From contig CM069432.1 of assembly GCA_035610365.1 (NCBI GenBank), forward strand, positions 10,788,001-10,852,000: a stretch of DNA of 64,000 nucleotides, written 5' to 3'. Made by a program: the position numbers and the translations under genes. The notes beneath the pieces are model-generated. The model ran no database searches, was not told the origin of the DNA, and worked only from the letters and a program-made list of their open reading frames with translations. The stretch comes from Aquatica leii (taxonomy: Eukaryota; Arthropoda; Insecta; Coleoptera; Lampyridae). The first letter of the stretch is position 1, and each line of letters begins with the position of its first letter. Shown piece by piece: positions 1-11,151 of the stretch.

Positions 1-429
1 TTTTTTATGTGTGCTCAGCGGTCATTCTTTACCATGTTAGCTGATTTTCATTATTCTTCTTTTATTAGAAAGATGATACCTTTGGAGTGGTCTCATTTTA
101 ATTTGGTCAAATTCTGATGGGATCCATGAGAATATGATCAAACTCTTAAATTTACATCGAATTGAAATTATCTTGAACGACGTGCGTTTTCAAGGTTTTC
201 AGTGACTATAACCACTGTTGTTAACACACTAAAATAAGAAAAATAAATTATTTTCACAAAATATCGAACCGAAAAAATGATTTAAATAAAATTCTTATTT
301 ATATGAAATTACTTTTTGAAGTCGATGCCAAACAGATCCTTACTTACATCTTACATTAGAATTAATAAATGTTGTGTTAACTTATGTTGCTAGATGGGTT
401 GGGCCACATAATGATACATTTTTCCTTTT
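1..429. other. Intergenic AT-rich sequence, no gene seen
   Basis: No reading frame with recognisable similarity and no repeat structure was seen here. The stretch precedes the decayed Helitron helicase. Confidence 0.5.
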
Positions 430-2075
430 GTTGTCAAGTACTAGAATGCAAAAAGCGGATGATTTGCCGACGCGTGAACATGTTACGTACAATTGACCGT
501 GAGAGAAACAGGTCACAAACACTCAAGGATTAGTCTTGCGATTTGTTGATCGTCATGTTGAATGCAAGACGAATCGGAAATTGAATTTGTTTAAACTCGA
601 ATGGCATATCGGTTGGGATCATCGGAATGAGAACTATTTTACCTTTGAATTTTCCTTTGAGTCGCGTGAATCACATTGCCCATGAGTTTTTTCACCACCA
701 AACGCGTTCCGTTACGTAGTTTTGGTTGGTTCAGATTTCAAAGCATGATGACTACCAACCTTCAGTTGTAAATTGTTCGGTGGCAAGCTAGGCAAATAAA
801 ATAAGTTTAAAAATTTAGTTGGGTAGTTGATTACTTCGTCTTCGTTTGTTACACAGTCGATAGATTTGAAGGAAAGCAGTTGACCAACGATTTGATTTTA
901 AATTGTGAAGTTTAAGTGATCAACATTTTTGTTTTTTGCTGCAAGAATTGCTTGTTCACTCAACTAATTAGCAACGATGTTCGGGAACACTTTGTTGATG
1001 AGCTCGTCTTTCGTTGAGACGAAAGTCAATCCGTTCGATTCGTTTATAGGAACACGGCTATCAGCGATAGTCAGCAATTGCTTGGAGAAATTTTCGGCAG
1101 ATGGATAGTTTAGCAATGCAAATCGCATGGTTGTGGTCAGCTGAAGTTTCTTTACATAGCGCCACAGAGTCGATGATTAGGCGCAAACGTTTATTTTATC
1201 GACAGCTGCGATCTCGGAATGATTGGTAGTGTTTGGCGGAAATCGTCAGACGATAGAATCATTGTGCCTACAAAACATCTTGAGTCATTGGGCAGATTTT
1301 TAGTGCTTCCAATGCCCATTTGTGCGGTAATGTGCATTCATCCCAGATTTTACTTGCCAAAACTTTGGCTATTGCTGAGTGGTTTGCAATGTTGGTTTTT
1401 CAGTTGTTTGAAGGGTTAACGGCAATTTCAACACCGAATAAACTGTTCGGCATCCTTCTAGCAACGTGGCTGCTATCTTAGAAGAAGCAACTGCTACAGC
1501 AATTTCAGATCTCGGACGAACATTGGTCAAAGGCAATGATATGAGGAATGTCTTCCCAGTTCTACCGGGTGCGTCGACGCAAAATAAGCCATCATTTCCA
1601 TTATTAATTGCCTTCATTAACTTATTGTACACTTCCTTCTGTAAACGGTTTAACAGTGGTACCTTCGTTATAACTGATTGGTTTAATACATCTTGATGTA
1701 TTCACGTTTTAATTCTTCATTGAAAGCGTCATTCATCCTTCTATATGGAGGTGCAGAAACAATTGCTTCAGCGATTGTCATGTTCCGATTAGTATCGTTT
1801 TCAAGCAAATTGAACTGTAGGCATGTAGCACGAAATGTTGGGCATAGTACACCATTGACAGTTCGAAGTGATTAAAATGTTGTCGGCCCACGAACATTCA
1901 CCAGCAACAACCGCGAGCAGAAGCATTCTTCATTCTTTGGATATCGACCAGTTTGATAGCGAGTCAATTCATCGTTGACATCTAATGACATTACCGGAAC
2001 CAGCATACAACGCCATGTTACTTTTTGTTTCTGTCGTGTATCAGAGTTAATTTTTTTGTGATTTTCCATTTTCCA
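430..2075 (-). pseudogene. Helitron Pif1-like helicase remnant
   Basis: Minus-strand remnant of the Pif1-like helicase of a rolling-circle Helitron transposon. A degenerate Walker A (DAPGRTGKTF, where families have GxxGTGKT) is read around 1550-1570. Upstream, around 1872-2030, the string ELTRYQTGRY matches the conserved segment that precedes the helicase domain in Helitron proteins. Toward 960-1130 the minus strand reads LLTIADSRVPI and then INKVFPNIV, the usual middle of the helicase. The rest, down to about 430, resembles the C-terminal RecD-like part. Several stops and frame changes show it is dead. Only the helicase end is present; no Rep (HUH) domain was seen. The family call rests on several collinear motifs. 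Confidence 0.8.
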
Positions 2076-2159
2076 AGCAAAATTTATGTTGATTTATTTG
2101 GATATTCAACAATGCTTTGGTAGAAGCTCCTTCTTCTTCCAGTACCGTCTCCTATCGGA

Positions 2160-3520
2160 GGTTGGGAATCATAATAGGAACGTTCACTTTGCTAATCTCA
2201 GCTCTAAACAACTTCCCAGAGCTGCAGTTGTACCATTCCCGTAGATTTTTCTTCGTTTTATACTTCTCTTTCCTTTGATTTTTCTCTGTATTATAAGCTT
2301 CAGCAGGTTGTATCTTTTTCCTCTCATTATATTGCCCAGATATTGCAACTTTCTTTTTTTTATTTTTGTTACTAGTTCACATTCGTTGCCCATTCTCCGC
2401 AGTGCTTCCAGATTAGTTACTCTTTCTGTCCATGATATCTTCCACATTCCTATATAGCACTACATTTCAAAAGCTTCGATATTCTTAATGTTTTTCTTTT
2501 TGAGTGTCTATGCCTCCATACCATAGATTAGTGTGGAGAACACGTAACATCGCAACATTCGCATTCTGAGGTCTATATCTACGTCTCGACAGCAAAAAAA
2601 CATTTCAGTTTTACAAACGTATGTCTTGCTATCTCTATTCTTGGCTTTATTTCTTTCGTTTATTCGTTATTTTCCGTGATCGGTGTTCCTAGATACTTAT
2701 ATGATGTGAATATTTCAATTTGTTTGTTGTATGTTGTTTTTTTTTATGTGTATGTCTTGTTTTTTGGTGACTACCATAAATTTAGTTTTTCCCAGATTAA
2801 GCATTAGACTATAATTGTTGCTGTAGGTATTATTTCTGTCAAAGAGATCTTGCAAATCTGTCGCATCATCAGCTATTAGGAGCGTATTGTTAGCAAAACG
2901 TATATTATTTATTATCTCGCCATTGATTGTAATTTCACTGACTTCTTCTAGTACTGCTTCCTGGCATATCGCTTCACTGTATATATTGAACACACCCCTG
3001 CCGAACACCTCGGCATATTTTAATTTCATCTGTCAACTCGTTTTCAACTTTCACTTTTACAGTTTGATTCCAATAATGATTACTTATTATGTTGATTTCA
3101 CGGTTATCAATAATCTTGCTTTTGAGTATTTCGCGTAGCTTTCCATGCTTGATCTTGTCGACAAAAGCCATTCTTTTGGGATGATGCCTGTCGTATAGAT
3201 AGTGTTAACAGTTCTACTGGTATATTATCAGGGGCTTCAGCTTCTCCATCTTTCACACTTTTAATGCCGTGTTCCACTTCACTTTCCAAATTTTCTGGTC
3301 TTGTTTGTTCCATTATGGAATGTTCATTGTCTGGTTTTTCCTCTTTGAACACTTCTTCTATATACTCTGTCCATCTCTTCAGCTTACCCTTTATGTCTTA
3401 GTTCTCTTGATACCCGTTAATTCTTTGATCTTTTTATTTTTGAAAACTATCGTATTTGTTTTCATATTCCTATATCTTACTGCACTTTTTTTTCTAGTTA
3501 TAGTTCGTTGTATTTCTTTC
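2160..3520 (-). pseudogene. Decayed non-LTR reverse transcriptase, split by LINE-A
   Basis: Minus-strand fragments of an endonuclease/reverse-transcriptase LINE protein. From N to C: a pre-RT segment with DGEAEAPDNIPVELL (3107-3352), an RT segment with INNIRFANNTLLIADDATDL (2715-3029; the catalytic Y-A-D-D is degenerate, reading F-A-N-N), and the C-terminal segment with WTERVTNLEALRRMG and KRKLQYLGNIMRG (2184-2447) typical of this family. Frames change between segments and stops are present. The reading appears to continue beyond LINE-A at about 6612-6665, so LINE-A inserted into it. Clade not assigned. Confidence 0.75.
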
Positions 3521-6500
3521 TTCTTCTTCTTCTCGAGTCCTTAAACCAAAAGTTTCATATGTCCTTCCAGTGGCGAGCACAGGCTATGGCCCTGTCGGTG
3601 GCTGCGGTGAGGTCCTCCATGGTGCATTTTTCGTCGAGGAGTCGGCAGATCGGAAGATGTTCCATGGTCTGTCTTTCCCCGCAGTCGCATAAATCGCTGT
3701 CGCTAGAGTACCCCCACTTGGTGATGTTGACTTTGGATCTGCCAGTTCTAGTGCGTATGCGGTTTAGGCTTTTCCACGTAGTCCAGTCCAGATCACCGCC
3801 AGCGGGTAGGTGTTCTCCCACTTCTAGGCTGGTACCGTCGATTGCGTCGGTGTTTTTAACGCGTTCGCGCCATGAATCCAACCTCGCTGCTTTAGCTGTT
3901 GAGTCCAGGGGTTTCTCGGGTATGAAGCTTTTTCGGGATTTTAGGCGTTTGTCGACGTTGGTATGGCCGTACAATGGATGTCTGGGGTCCTCTAGTTGCC
4001 TCAGTTTTTCCCGCCTACTCGCTACATTTCTTCTTATGTCTGGTGGAGCAATACCGGCTAATAGATAGAGGCTGTTGATGGGTGTCGGTTTCAGGCATCC
4101 CGTGATGTAGCGACAGCTCTCGTTGAGCACCGGGTCGAGTTTTTTGGCATGAGATGACCGCTCCCAAACTGGGCACGCAAATTCTGCTGTGGAGTAGCAA
4201 AGTAAGAGTGCAGTAGAGCGCACGGTGGTCGGGTTGGCGCCCCACTTGGTGTTGGCCAGTTTTCTGAGGATATTGTTCCGAGCGCTGACTTCCCCTTCGT
4301 CTTTTCCACGTGGGCCCTATAAGTCAGGGTCCGGTCGAGGACGACTCCGAGGTACACTGGGTTCTGGTGGTGTTCTATTTCCGTACCATTCCAGGTGATG
4401 CGTAACTTCCGGTTTGCTTCCCGATGGCGCAGATGGAAAGCAGTTACCTGTGTTTTGGTCGGATTTGGTCTCAGGTAGTTCTTGCTGTAGTAGGTTGAGA
4501 GGTTCGATAGAGCAGATGTAAGGACTCTCTCGATGGTGGTGAACTCTTTCTCCTGTGCTGTGACGCACAGATCGTCAGCATATAAGAAACTCCTGCAATT
4601 AGGGTGGATGGGCTGATCGTTGGTGTAGATATTGAAGAGGGTCGGTGCTAGCACACTTCCCTGAGGGAGGCCGTTCTGTTGCCGTTTCCAGCGGCTCTTA
4701 TGCTTGCAGAGTTCTACATAGAATCGTCTGTTTTCCAATAGCGATTTGATGACTTGCACTAGGTGGTAGTCGTGTGTCATGTCGTAGATCTTCGAGAGGA
4801 GCATCCTATGGTTCACAGTATCGTATGCAGCTGAGAGATCTACAAATACTGCGCCTGTGATTTTCCCTTTTTCAAAACCATCTTCTATGTGCTGGGTGAG
4901 GTTGAGTGTCTGTCCCGTGCAGGATTTGCCCGGGCGGAAGCCAGCTTGTTCTGGGATTAGGTGTTCTCCGATCAGCGGAGACACATGGTTCAGGATGACA
5001 CGTTCATAGAGTTTGTGGAGGTGGCAGAGACGTGATATTGGTCTGAAGTTTTGGGGTCCGAGGCGTCTTTGCCCGGTTTTAGAAGGGCAATGACGCGTGC
5101 CTGCCGCCATAGCTTCGGGATGTTATATGAAGAAGAGCAGTTCTTAAACAGCTCTAATATCCACTCTCTTGTCCTTGGTCCGAAGTGTTTTATTTGTTCT
5201 GAGCAAATGTCGTCGATTCCAGCCGCTTTACCATTTTTCAGGTTCTTAATACAGATGTTGAGCTCTTCCATGGTGAAGGTGGTATTGAAGCTGTTGTTTT
5301 CTTTGCCAGGTTGTCGCTTGATCCTCATCTTAGGTTGTTTAGTTGGTGCTTTCCCGTTTAGAAGGAGTTGGCTTGCAACCTGGTTTGCAGTGACATTATG
5401 GTGTTGTTCAGCCTTTTTGGGGTCGTTGCTTAGCTTCTTGATGGTGAGCCAGGCCTTCCTACTGCTGTGGGTCATGTCCACACTTTCAATCATGTTTTGC
5501 CATGACTTCTGTCTTTCTTCCTGTATCTTTAGTGCTAGTTCTGTACCAGATGCAATGGTGCTATCCGAGAACGGATTTGCTTGGAATAGCTGTTGGTACT
5601 TCTGATATTCGTTTATCATCTCATGGGAGAGTCCTGGCACGTAGCTGGTTCTACATCCTCGTGGTATGTTCTTTCTGGATGCAGTACGTACGGCGTCAAC
5701 GAAGAGGTTGTAGTTGGTCTGTGACGGTTCGATGTTTGCCACTTTCGTGTCCAGGTCCTCTGCAAATCCTGTCCAGTCTGCTTTTTTGAAGTTGAAACGG
5801 CGGCGGAATGGGGCCGTGATTGGTGTGACTGCTGGTGATGCGCTAATGGATATCGGCCTGTGCTGTGTGTGTGGTATGGGTTCCAGCACGGCTTTACTGT
5901 AGAGGTCAGCGATGTTGTTGCTTACGAAGGCTAGGTCTGGGTTGTACCCCCGTTTCCATCTAGAACTGTTGAAGGACTTCGGGAGTTTGGGGTCGTGGAT
6001 TAGACTGAGGTGGTTTGCATCGCTCCACGTCTCAACCAAGTCGCCATTTTCATCTGTTTTGGCGTAGTCCCAGTTGACGTGGTGACTGTTAAAGTCACCG
6101 ATGATGATGTGAGTCTTGTTCCGATCGAAGTTTAGCGGTTTAGCGAAGTCAAACCGTTCCCCGGGTGGCTTATAGACCGAGGTGATAGAGATGCTGTCCA
6201 GTTCCACTGTCAGGATTTCGATGTTGTTGGCTTGAGACATGTTGGCCGTCTTGACGATGAGATCGCTCTTCGTGAAGATGGCGCTACCGTATTTCTCGTG
6301 CTGGCACTCTAATATTAGCTTCATACCAGGGATCCGTGGGCGGTTGTTGTTTTGGCCTCGGTGGGTCTCTTGCAGACAGAGCACATGACATTTGTGGTCT
6401 GTGCAGATTTTTGCCATAATGTCTTGTTTGGCTCCTGTGAGCCCCTCGACGTTAGCAGAGATGACAGTCAGTGCCGGTCCTGGAAAGGGCCCTTTGGGGT

Positions 6501-6611
6501 GACACGGATGCACTGTGCTGGTAGGCATAGTAACGCTGTTTGGTTAAGGTGAGTAGTAGGATTTGCAGATTAAAGATCTGACAGGGGTCGCGACGAGAAC
6601 GCTCCTACTTT
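3521..6611 (-). mobile_element. LINE-A, APE-type non-LTR retrotransposon
   Basis: Minus-strand non-LTR retrotransposon, close sister of LINE-B at 59038-62130. Both copies share the same 5' end (about 6611 here) and the same 3' end, a (GAA)n tail on the minus strand visible as TTCTTCTTCTTC at 3520-3531. A possible target-site duplication, gtatttctttc at 3510-3520 and gtatttcctttc at 6612-6623, differs by one base. Composition is clearly more GC-rich than the flanks. It sits inside an older RT remnant. Confidence 0.9.
3555..6528 (-). pseudogene. LINE-A endonuclease/RT ORF, two frameshifts
   Basis: Single ORF of the LINE: apurinic endonuclease-like domain (about first 220 residues, with LCLQETHRG and IIGDFNSHHVNWD), reverse transcriptase (FLYADDLCVT holds the catalytic Y-A-D-D), and a C-terminal Cys/His knuckle (CDCGERQTMEHLPIC). 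The frame breaks twice against the intact 991-residue sister. At 5049-5052 a T run has 4 T where the sister has 5 (60565-60569). At about 4290 there are 2 T where the sister has 3. Both are one-base homopolymer losses. The readable segments are 4990-6528, 4091-5110 and 3555-4223. If those two bases were assembly errors, the copy could be intact. Confidence 0.9.
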
Positions 6612-6665
6612 GTATTTCCTTTCATTTTTGCATTTATAGTTTCGTATTTCTTTCATTAGGGTAGA

Positions 6666-7965
6666 AGCAGAATGTTTTAATTACTTTTTAGTTTATTGAG
6701 TAAACTACAAGATGGCTGTATTTAATTAATACATTTTTTTTGAAATTATAAAAACAATTGTCATTTCTGTCTTAGTAAAGAAATACATTCAGTGTGTTTC
6801 CAATCTTAAACGAAAAATAAAAATTCCTCTTTTGAGGTTTTCGCGTTTAATTTTGTTCTTGTTGTTTTAGTAATATTCTTTTATGGATAATGCAATTTTA
6901 TTTAGATTATTGATTTTAAAAAATAGGTTTGCAACCTTATTTTTATATTATTTCACAAGTAGTTTTTTGTTGCATATAGGTAATGTAGTTATTCACCATT
7001 GTTGTTGTGGTAATATGTTTTTATAAATAAGAACCACAAACCAATAAACTAAACAGTTTTGATGTTTATCAGCCTTGAGTCTAACAGAGGTGTTTACATT
7101 TTTCGTAATATTAATATCTAATGGTAACACCAAAAGACATATTTATGGTGTAGTAGTTCTCTTGTAGCTAGTACACTACTAACCATAAAATACTTTCAAA
7201 AACAATAGCATCAGCTAAATTATATTCAATATTTTTTGGTATAATTTTCTAAAGCTTCATAAACTTTGCGGCTGTTTTTATCAGTAGTTTATAGAATCGA
7301 AATTTATAAAAGTATGTATTCGGACAGATTTTTTTAGTAATCTAATTTTTTTAAGTACATATATACAATCATATACAATGAAACCAACCAAACAATGACT
7401 GTTTTTCCATGACAACGTTTAGTGTTATGAAGTCATATCTTTATGTAGCCAAAAATAAAAATACCATTAAGTAAATTTTAGAAAAATACAAAACCAGCTT
7501 CTTCCGAAATGCACTTGACTCATTCATAGCTTTTAGTTACAATTCAATTAAAGCATTGTAACTGCTCGATGAATTGGCAACTATTAAATTTGCGGCGTGG
7601 CATTACTCACGAATGAAGCTTATCGTAAAAAAATTTTTAAATATAATTATAGTTATAAAAGGCAGTTGTTGTCATTATAGGACTTCATTGTTTAAAACGT
7701 ATTCATCATTTTGTTTTTTATCACAGAATAAATATTACAAAATAAATATTTATTATAAAAGCGTAGGTGAATCTTTAACTTGGATTTTTCAGGTATTTTA
7801 CTGATGGAAGTTCTGTGCTATTGCAAATTATGGTATCTACAATATATAATGTCTGATAAAAGATGCATACTCACAAACGATAAACGAACGTTCATATAAT
7901 CGAAATAGTTTTTATATAAAAACATGATACTTGATAAAACTCATTTTTGAGTAAGTGGTGTAGTA
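6666..7965. other. AT-rich stretch, no gene seen
   Basis: Very AT-rich sequence of about 1.3 kb with only short, unconvincing ORFs (for example 7574-7804). No transposon protein, RNA gene or terminal repeat was recognised. Confidence 0.5.
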
Positions 7966-8740
7966 CAGAGGTTCCCAAACTTTTTTGTGTCGTAGACCCC
8001 TTGCCATGTTTTTCGGTTTTGGGTAGACCCCCTACTTACCTGATATTGATTTTTTGTAAATTTCTAACTGTAGTGAAGTTTAGTGTTAAAAACTTAAAGT
8101 AAAAACACATGTTAAGTTTTATACATTTATTAATTGAATTTAAATTAAAACTACCCAAAATGATTTTTTTTTGTGGATGAACCTGGTACTTTAATAATAA
8201 ATTATCAACATTTGGCGTCAATTTTGTAAGGTTTAATCTTAAATCTCCTCGACTAATGATGTTCAGTCTGTTTCTCTTTTTTTTGTTAGGAGATTGGTAA
8301 CAGCGCTGAACCCCCTTTCCACTAGGTATGACGATGGAAAGGAAATTAAAAATTTTCTCGCTATATTCCATAATACGAGATAAGTATGTTGTTTTGCAGC
8401 AAGAATTGCTGGTATCCGTTTTTAAACTGAACCTTAAGTTCTTCGTTTGTACTTAGTTCAGTCAGTTCCTCTTGTATTATGACATTCGTTTCTTCTATGT
8501 CACCATATGGCATAATTATCCACGGTGGTATTACCATAGTCAAAACATCCTCAAACCTAGTTTCAAAATCTGAATAGAGAGCATTTAAATGTTGAACGTA
8601 GGTTAAAACGTCGTTTTCCTGGCAGTTTGTCTGTGACAAATTGGGGAACTGGGAAAATTCGTCCCGTCTAATATTTTGCTTCATTAGTTTAACTCTGGCA
8701 AGAAACGCTGATAAGATGGACTTTGTTTTAATCAAATTTA
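7966..8740 (-). pseudogene. hAT (ZBED-type) transposase 3' remnant
   Basis: C-terminal part of a hAT transposase of the ZBED5/SCAND3-like type, minus strand. The 8361-8735 segment contains ENDVLTYVQHLNALYSDFETRF and TNEELKVQFKNGYQQF. The 8036-8371 segment contains KKRNRLNIISRGDLRLNL, which corresponds to the family's hAT dimerisation region. The left boundary starts CAGAGGTTCCCAAAC at 7966, a familiar terminal inverted repeat of such elements, followed on the minus strand by the end of the coding part. The N-terminal half is missing and the frame is broken. Confidence 0.8.
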
Positions 8741-8930
8741 GACTGTCGCTTTGTTACTGCAAATTAACCATATTAAATTTGCATCATATCAGTAAATTGT
8801 TGCATGAAATGCCTTAGTACAAGTTTTCGATTACATGTGGTCTTCCTACACTAGACCAATAAAAATACCGTCAAACCATGATACTACCACCACTATGCTC
8901 TACGGTATGTTGCAGGTATTTGTCATAATT

Positions 8931-9140
8931 AGTGATGGCTGAACGCAACACCACATTGGTCTTGCACCAGTTGGTCTTGTATTGATAATCTTAATCTAGG
9001 TCTCTTGCTCTTAGTCTTGAATATAGAGTTTTGGTCTTGTTCTTGGTCTTGCACGCAAGACTCTCGCAGCTTTGCATTTTTGCACCGTACTATGAACGAA
9101 ACTTTACAATGAAACTCAATGTTGTTAAAAAAAAATTTAA
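8931..9140. repeat. AAGACC-rich repeat segment, left of Polinton
   Basis: Starts AGTGATGGC at 8931 and then carries many near copies of GGTCTTG/CAAGACC. A related segment lies at 25150-25355 and ends in the inverted counterpart GCCATCACT. The two could be the ends of one DNA transposon with subterminal AAGACC motifs into which the Polinton inserted, or two separate copies. Confidence 0.55.
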
Positions 9141-9227
9141 TGGATATTTCATTAATAACCAAAAATTAAGTTACTTTACTAACGAGTAAAAAATTCTGTC
9201 TAACCCGCATAAATTATAAGTAGGTTA

Positions 9228-9425
9228 AGTTGGAGACTTCTGTGACAAGAGGAGGAGTACTCCTCCTCCGTGACCTACATTACAAAGTTTTAAATGACCT
9301 AGAGTAACCTTACTCCTCCTCACTGACCTACATTCAAAGCTCTAAATGACCTAGAGTAACCTTACTCCTCCTCACTGACCTACATTCAAATCCTCACAGA
9401 CTTACACACAAAGCTTTAAATGAAC
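9228..9425. repeat. Polinton left TIR with 53-bp tandem repeats
   Basis: Inverted counterpart of 24005-24323. It holds about two and a half copies of a roughly 53-bp unit (core ATGACCTAGAGTAACCTTAC) after the terminal AGTTGGAGACTTCTGTGAC. The right TIR has five copies. Confidence 0.92.
9249..9268. repeat. Perfect 20-bp palindrome in left TIR
   Basis: GAGGAGGAGTACTCCTCCTC is its own reverse complement. The same palindrome occurs at 24283-24302, 21-22 bp inside each tip of the element. Confidence 0.95.
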
Positions 9426-9458
9426 CATAATAACTTTAAGTCATCCTTTTTTGTTGGT

Positions 9459-9466
9459 ATATATAA
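9459..9466 (+). promoter_or_regulatory. Putative TATA box before left-end gene
   Basis: TATATAAG lies about 55 bp upstream of the ATG at 9520, just inside the left TIR. It is the most plausible core promoter for the left-end gene cluster. Confidence 0.4.
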
Positions 9467-9519
9467 GACGATTGAGAGTAGTTACAATACAGTTGGGGTT
9501 TAGAAAGAGGTTGTTAAGA

Positions 9520-10226
9520 ATGGAACAGATAAAGCAGTTTGTTCAACAGATGAAAGATCGTGATGTAACGATTCAAGAACAAAAAACTATTAAAAAATCG
9601 GTGGCCGACAGTAATATGGTGTTAAGTGCAATACAATTAATTGATCAAAATGTTTATAATTTAAATAAGTCAAAAACTAAATTTATCAGTGTTGGAATGA
9701 ATTGTGCTAATCATTTTGTCCGTCAGTAAAGATATTTGCAACTTATAAACAAGAAATCGTATTTACGGAAGAGGAATGGGTGTGGTTTTGGAGCTTCGAG
9801 AAAAAATACATAGATGTTTTCAAAGTACTGAAGCAATATGTGAACCGATAAAGGTTGGAACGAAAACTATAATATTTGAAATTATTGACCAAAAAAATAT
9901 TAAAAATTGTGGGTGCAGAAAATGAAGAAGTATACCTAGGTCGCGAATCTCTTTGGGAGATATGGAAATTGGCAGTACTCATAAACTATCGATTAAATCA
10001 GATTGTTTTAAAGGAATTTTCTAATTTTTATGATACTGTAATTAATGCTGTTTTCGATCTACCAGGAGATGCTAAAACTAACATATCTAATGTTTTGGAT
10101 CAATTTTTATCAAAAACAGACGTGGTTTGTTGTATGTTAGAAGTGGTAACATTCTATCCAGAAAAGGTGGTGTTCGATGTTGAATTGGAAAAACGTGTAG
10201 TAGAACAAAAGAAGTTTAGGAAATAA
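9520..10226 (+). CDS. Unknown Polinton left-end protein, frameshifted
   Basis: No family recognised. Starting at the ATG at 9520 the frame reads MEQIKQFVQQMKDRDVTIQE and runs to about 9729. The reading then continues in shifted frames (ATYKQEIVFTEEEWVWFWSF, about 9753-9850) and in the frame of 9876-10226 (KIVGAENEEVYLGRES...), ending at 10226. The pieces join smoothly in sense, so I take this as one gene of about 235 codons with two frame breaks. The product looks soluble and helical, with no signal peptide or membrane segment. It is first in a same-strand cluster with 10287-11118 and has a TATA-like site 55 bp upstream. What it does cannot be told from the sequence. Confidence 0.6.
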
Positions 10227-10286
10227 ACTGGAGGATTAACTATATATTAGGTATTAAGAGCTTGAGTAGTAGTACAAACTGTTAAG

Positions 10287-10648
10287 ATGTGGATGGCCTA
10301 TGCAGAACAAACTTGGACCAAAGCTGTTGATTTTCAAACAGCAGTGCAACGGTTAGTGCAGGAATTTTCCGCATTGGAATTCGATGCTGAACATGAAGCA
10401 GTGTATGGATTCACCAGTCCTGAACTGTGCGCGACTTTGGCGGAAAAGTATCAAAACGGTCAAAAATTTGTAAAGAGTATTTAGAAACCAAATTTTGTTC
10501 TTCTTGTTTAATTAATCGGTTGTCGGATATTGGATTATCGAGGTTTGCAAATCGAATAAAACGATACATGAATGATGCAGACACTTCTGAAGAAGAAGAA
10601 TCAGCAGAAGAAAAATCAACAGAAGAAGAAGCACAAGAAGAAAAATAA
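10287..10648 (+). CDS. Unknown acidic-tailed Polinton protein (copy 1)
   Basis: Begins MWMAYAEQTWTKAVDF at 10287. The frame shifts by one base at an A run (10462-10466), from QNGQKFVKSI to QNGQKICKEYLETKF, and continues to 10648. The C-terminus is strongly acidic (SEEEESAEEKSTEEEAQEEK). The core L-V-Q-E-F...LEFDAE...CATLAEKYQNGQKIC aligns with the next gene (LVQFQQLETDA...CKELANKYMIGQDIC), so the two are tandem paralogues. There is no known domain; the size (about 120 residues) and acidic tail suggest a small protein that binds basic partners, but that is only inference. Confidence 0.6.
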
Positions 10649-10892
10649 ACATCTAACTAACATAAAAAATATTCAAGAGTTATTAGTTCAATTTCAACAG
10701 TTGGAAACAGATGCAAATAAAATACTTCAAAGATTTGATTGTATATTTAGCATAGATTATTGTAAAGAACTTGCTAATAAATATATGATTGGTCAAGATA
10801 TTTGTAACTTGTTTTTAAAAGGGGAATATCGTATAAAATGTGTAGAAATGCAATTAAATATAATAGATTTGTATTGTTTTAAAGTGTGTTAG
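10572..10892 (+). CDS. Unknown Polinton protein (copy 2, paralogue of 10287)
   Basis: The open frame starts at 10572 but its first 30 codons are the acidic tail of the upstream gene read in another frame, giving a lysine-rich string; the homologous core begins near 10660 (NIQELLVQFQQLETDANKIL). Core motifs CKELANKYMIGQDIC and KCVEMQLN align with copy 1. It may be a separate gene overlapping the first. Alternatively, it may be the second half of one two-repeat protein whose frame was broken at 10640-10650. Function unknown. Confidence 0.5.
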   Translation: MMQTLLKKKNQQKKNQQKKKHKKKNKHLTNIKNIQELLVQFQQLETDANKILQRFDCIFSIDYCKELANKYMIGQDICNLFLKGEYRIKCVEMQLNIIDLYCFKVC

Positions 10893-10899
10893 TACAGTG

Positions 10900-11118
10900 A
10901 TGGGGAATAAAGTACGCTTCAAAGACGAGTGTGAAGTTAAGAAGTTAGTAGTTTGGAAGTTTGCTTATCAACAAGCAAGAAAAGGTGATTGGGAAGAGAA
11001 AGCACGAGATAGGTATCGGTTTTATAAAAGAATTGCAGAAATAGATAAGAATATATCTTATATTTTTAAAGATGATCATAGATCACTTGTATATCATGAA
11101 CGTTTTGTATACAATTAA
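10900..11118 (+). CDS. Unknown small basic Polinton protein
   Basis: 72-codon ORF from ATG 10900 (MGNKVRFKDECEVKKLVVWK) to 11118. It is rich in Lys, Arg and aromatic residues, with no signal peptide or membrane segment. It follows the paralogous pair by only 7 bp on the same strand and is followed by an AATAAA at about 11124. No family recognised; coding status is supported by position in a tight same-strand cluster and a clean frame. Confidence 0.5.
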   Translation: MGNKVRFKDECEVKKLVVWKFAYQQARKGDWEEKARDRYRFYKRIAEIDKNISYIFKDDHRSLVYHERFVYN

Positions 11119-11151
11119 TGTAAATAAAATTATATAATTTCGTAAAAAACT
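11119..11151. terminator. Convergent poly(A) signals
   Basis: Only 33 bp separates the + strand gene ending at 11118 from the - strand gene ending at 11152. AATAAA occurs on the + strand near 11124 and TTTATT (AATAAA on the minus strand) near 11148, so both transcripts appear to end here. Confidence 0.5.

Noticed and set aside
5051-5902. Plus-strand ORFs over LINE-A, and their duplicates over LINE-B at 60568-61584
   Set aside because: They mirror the minus-strand LINE protein. Their conservation between copies only reflects conservation of the element.
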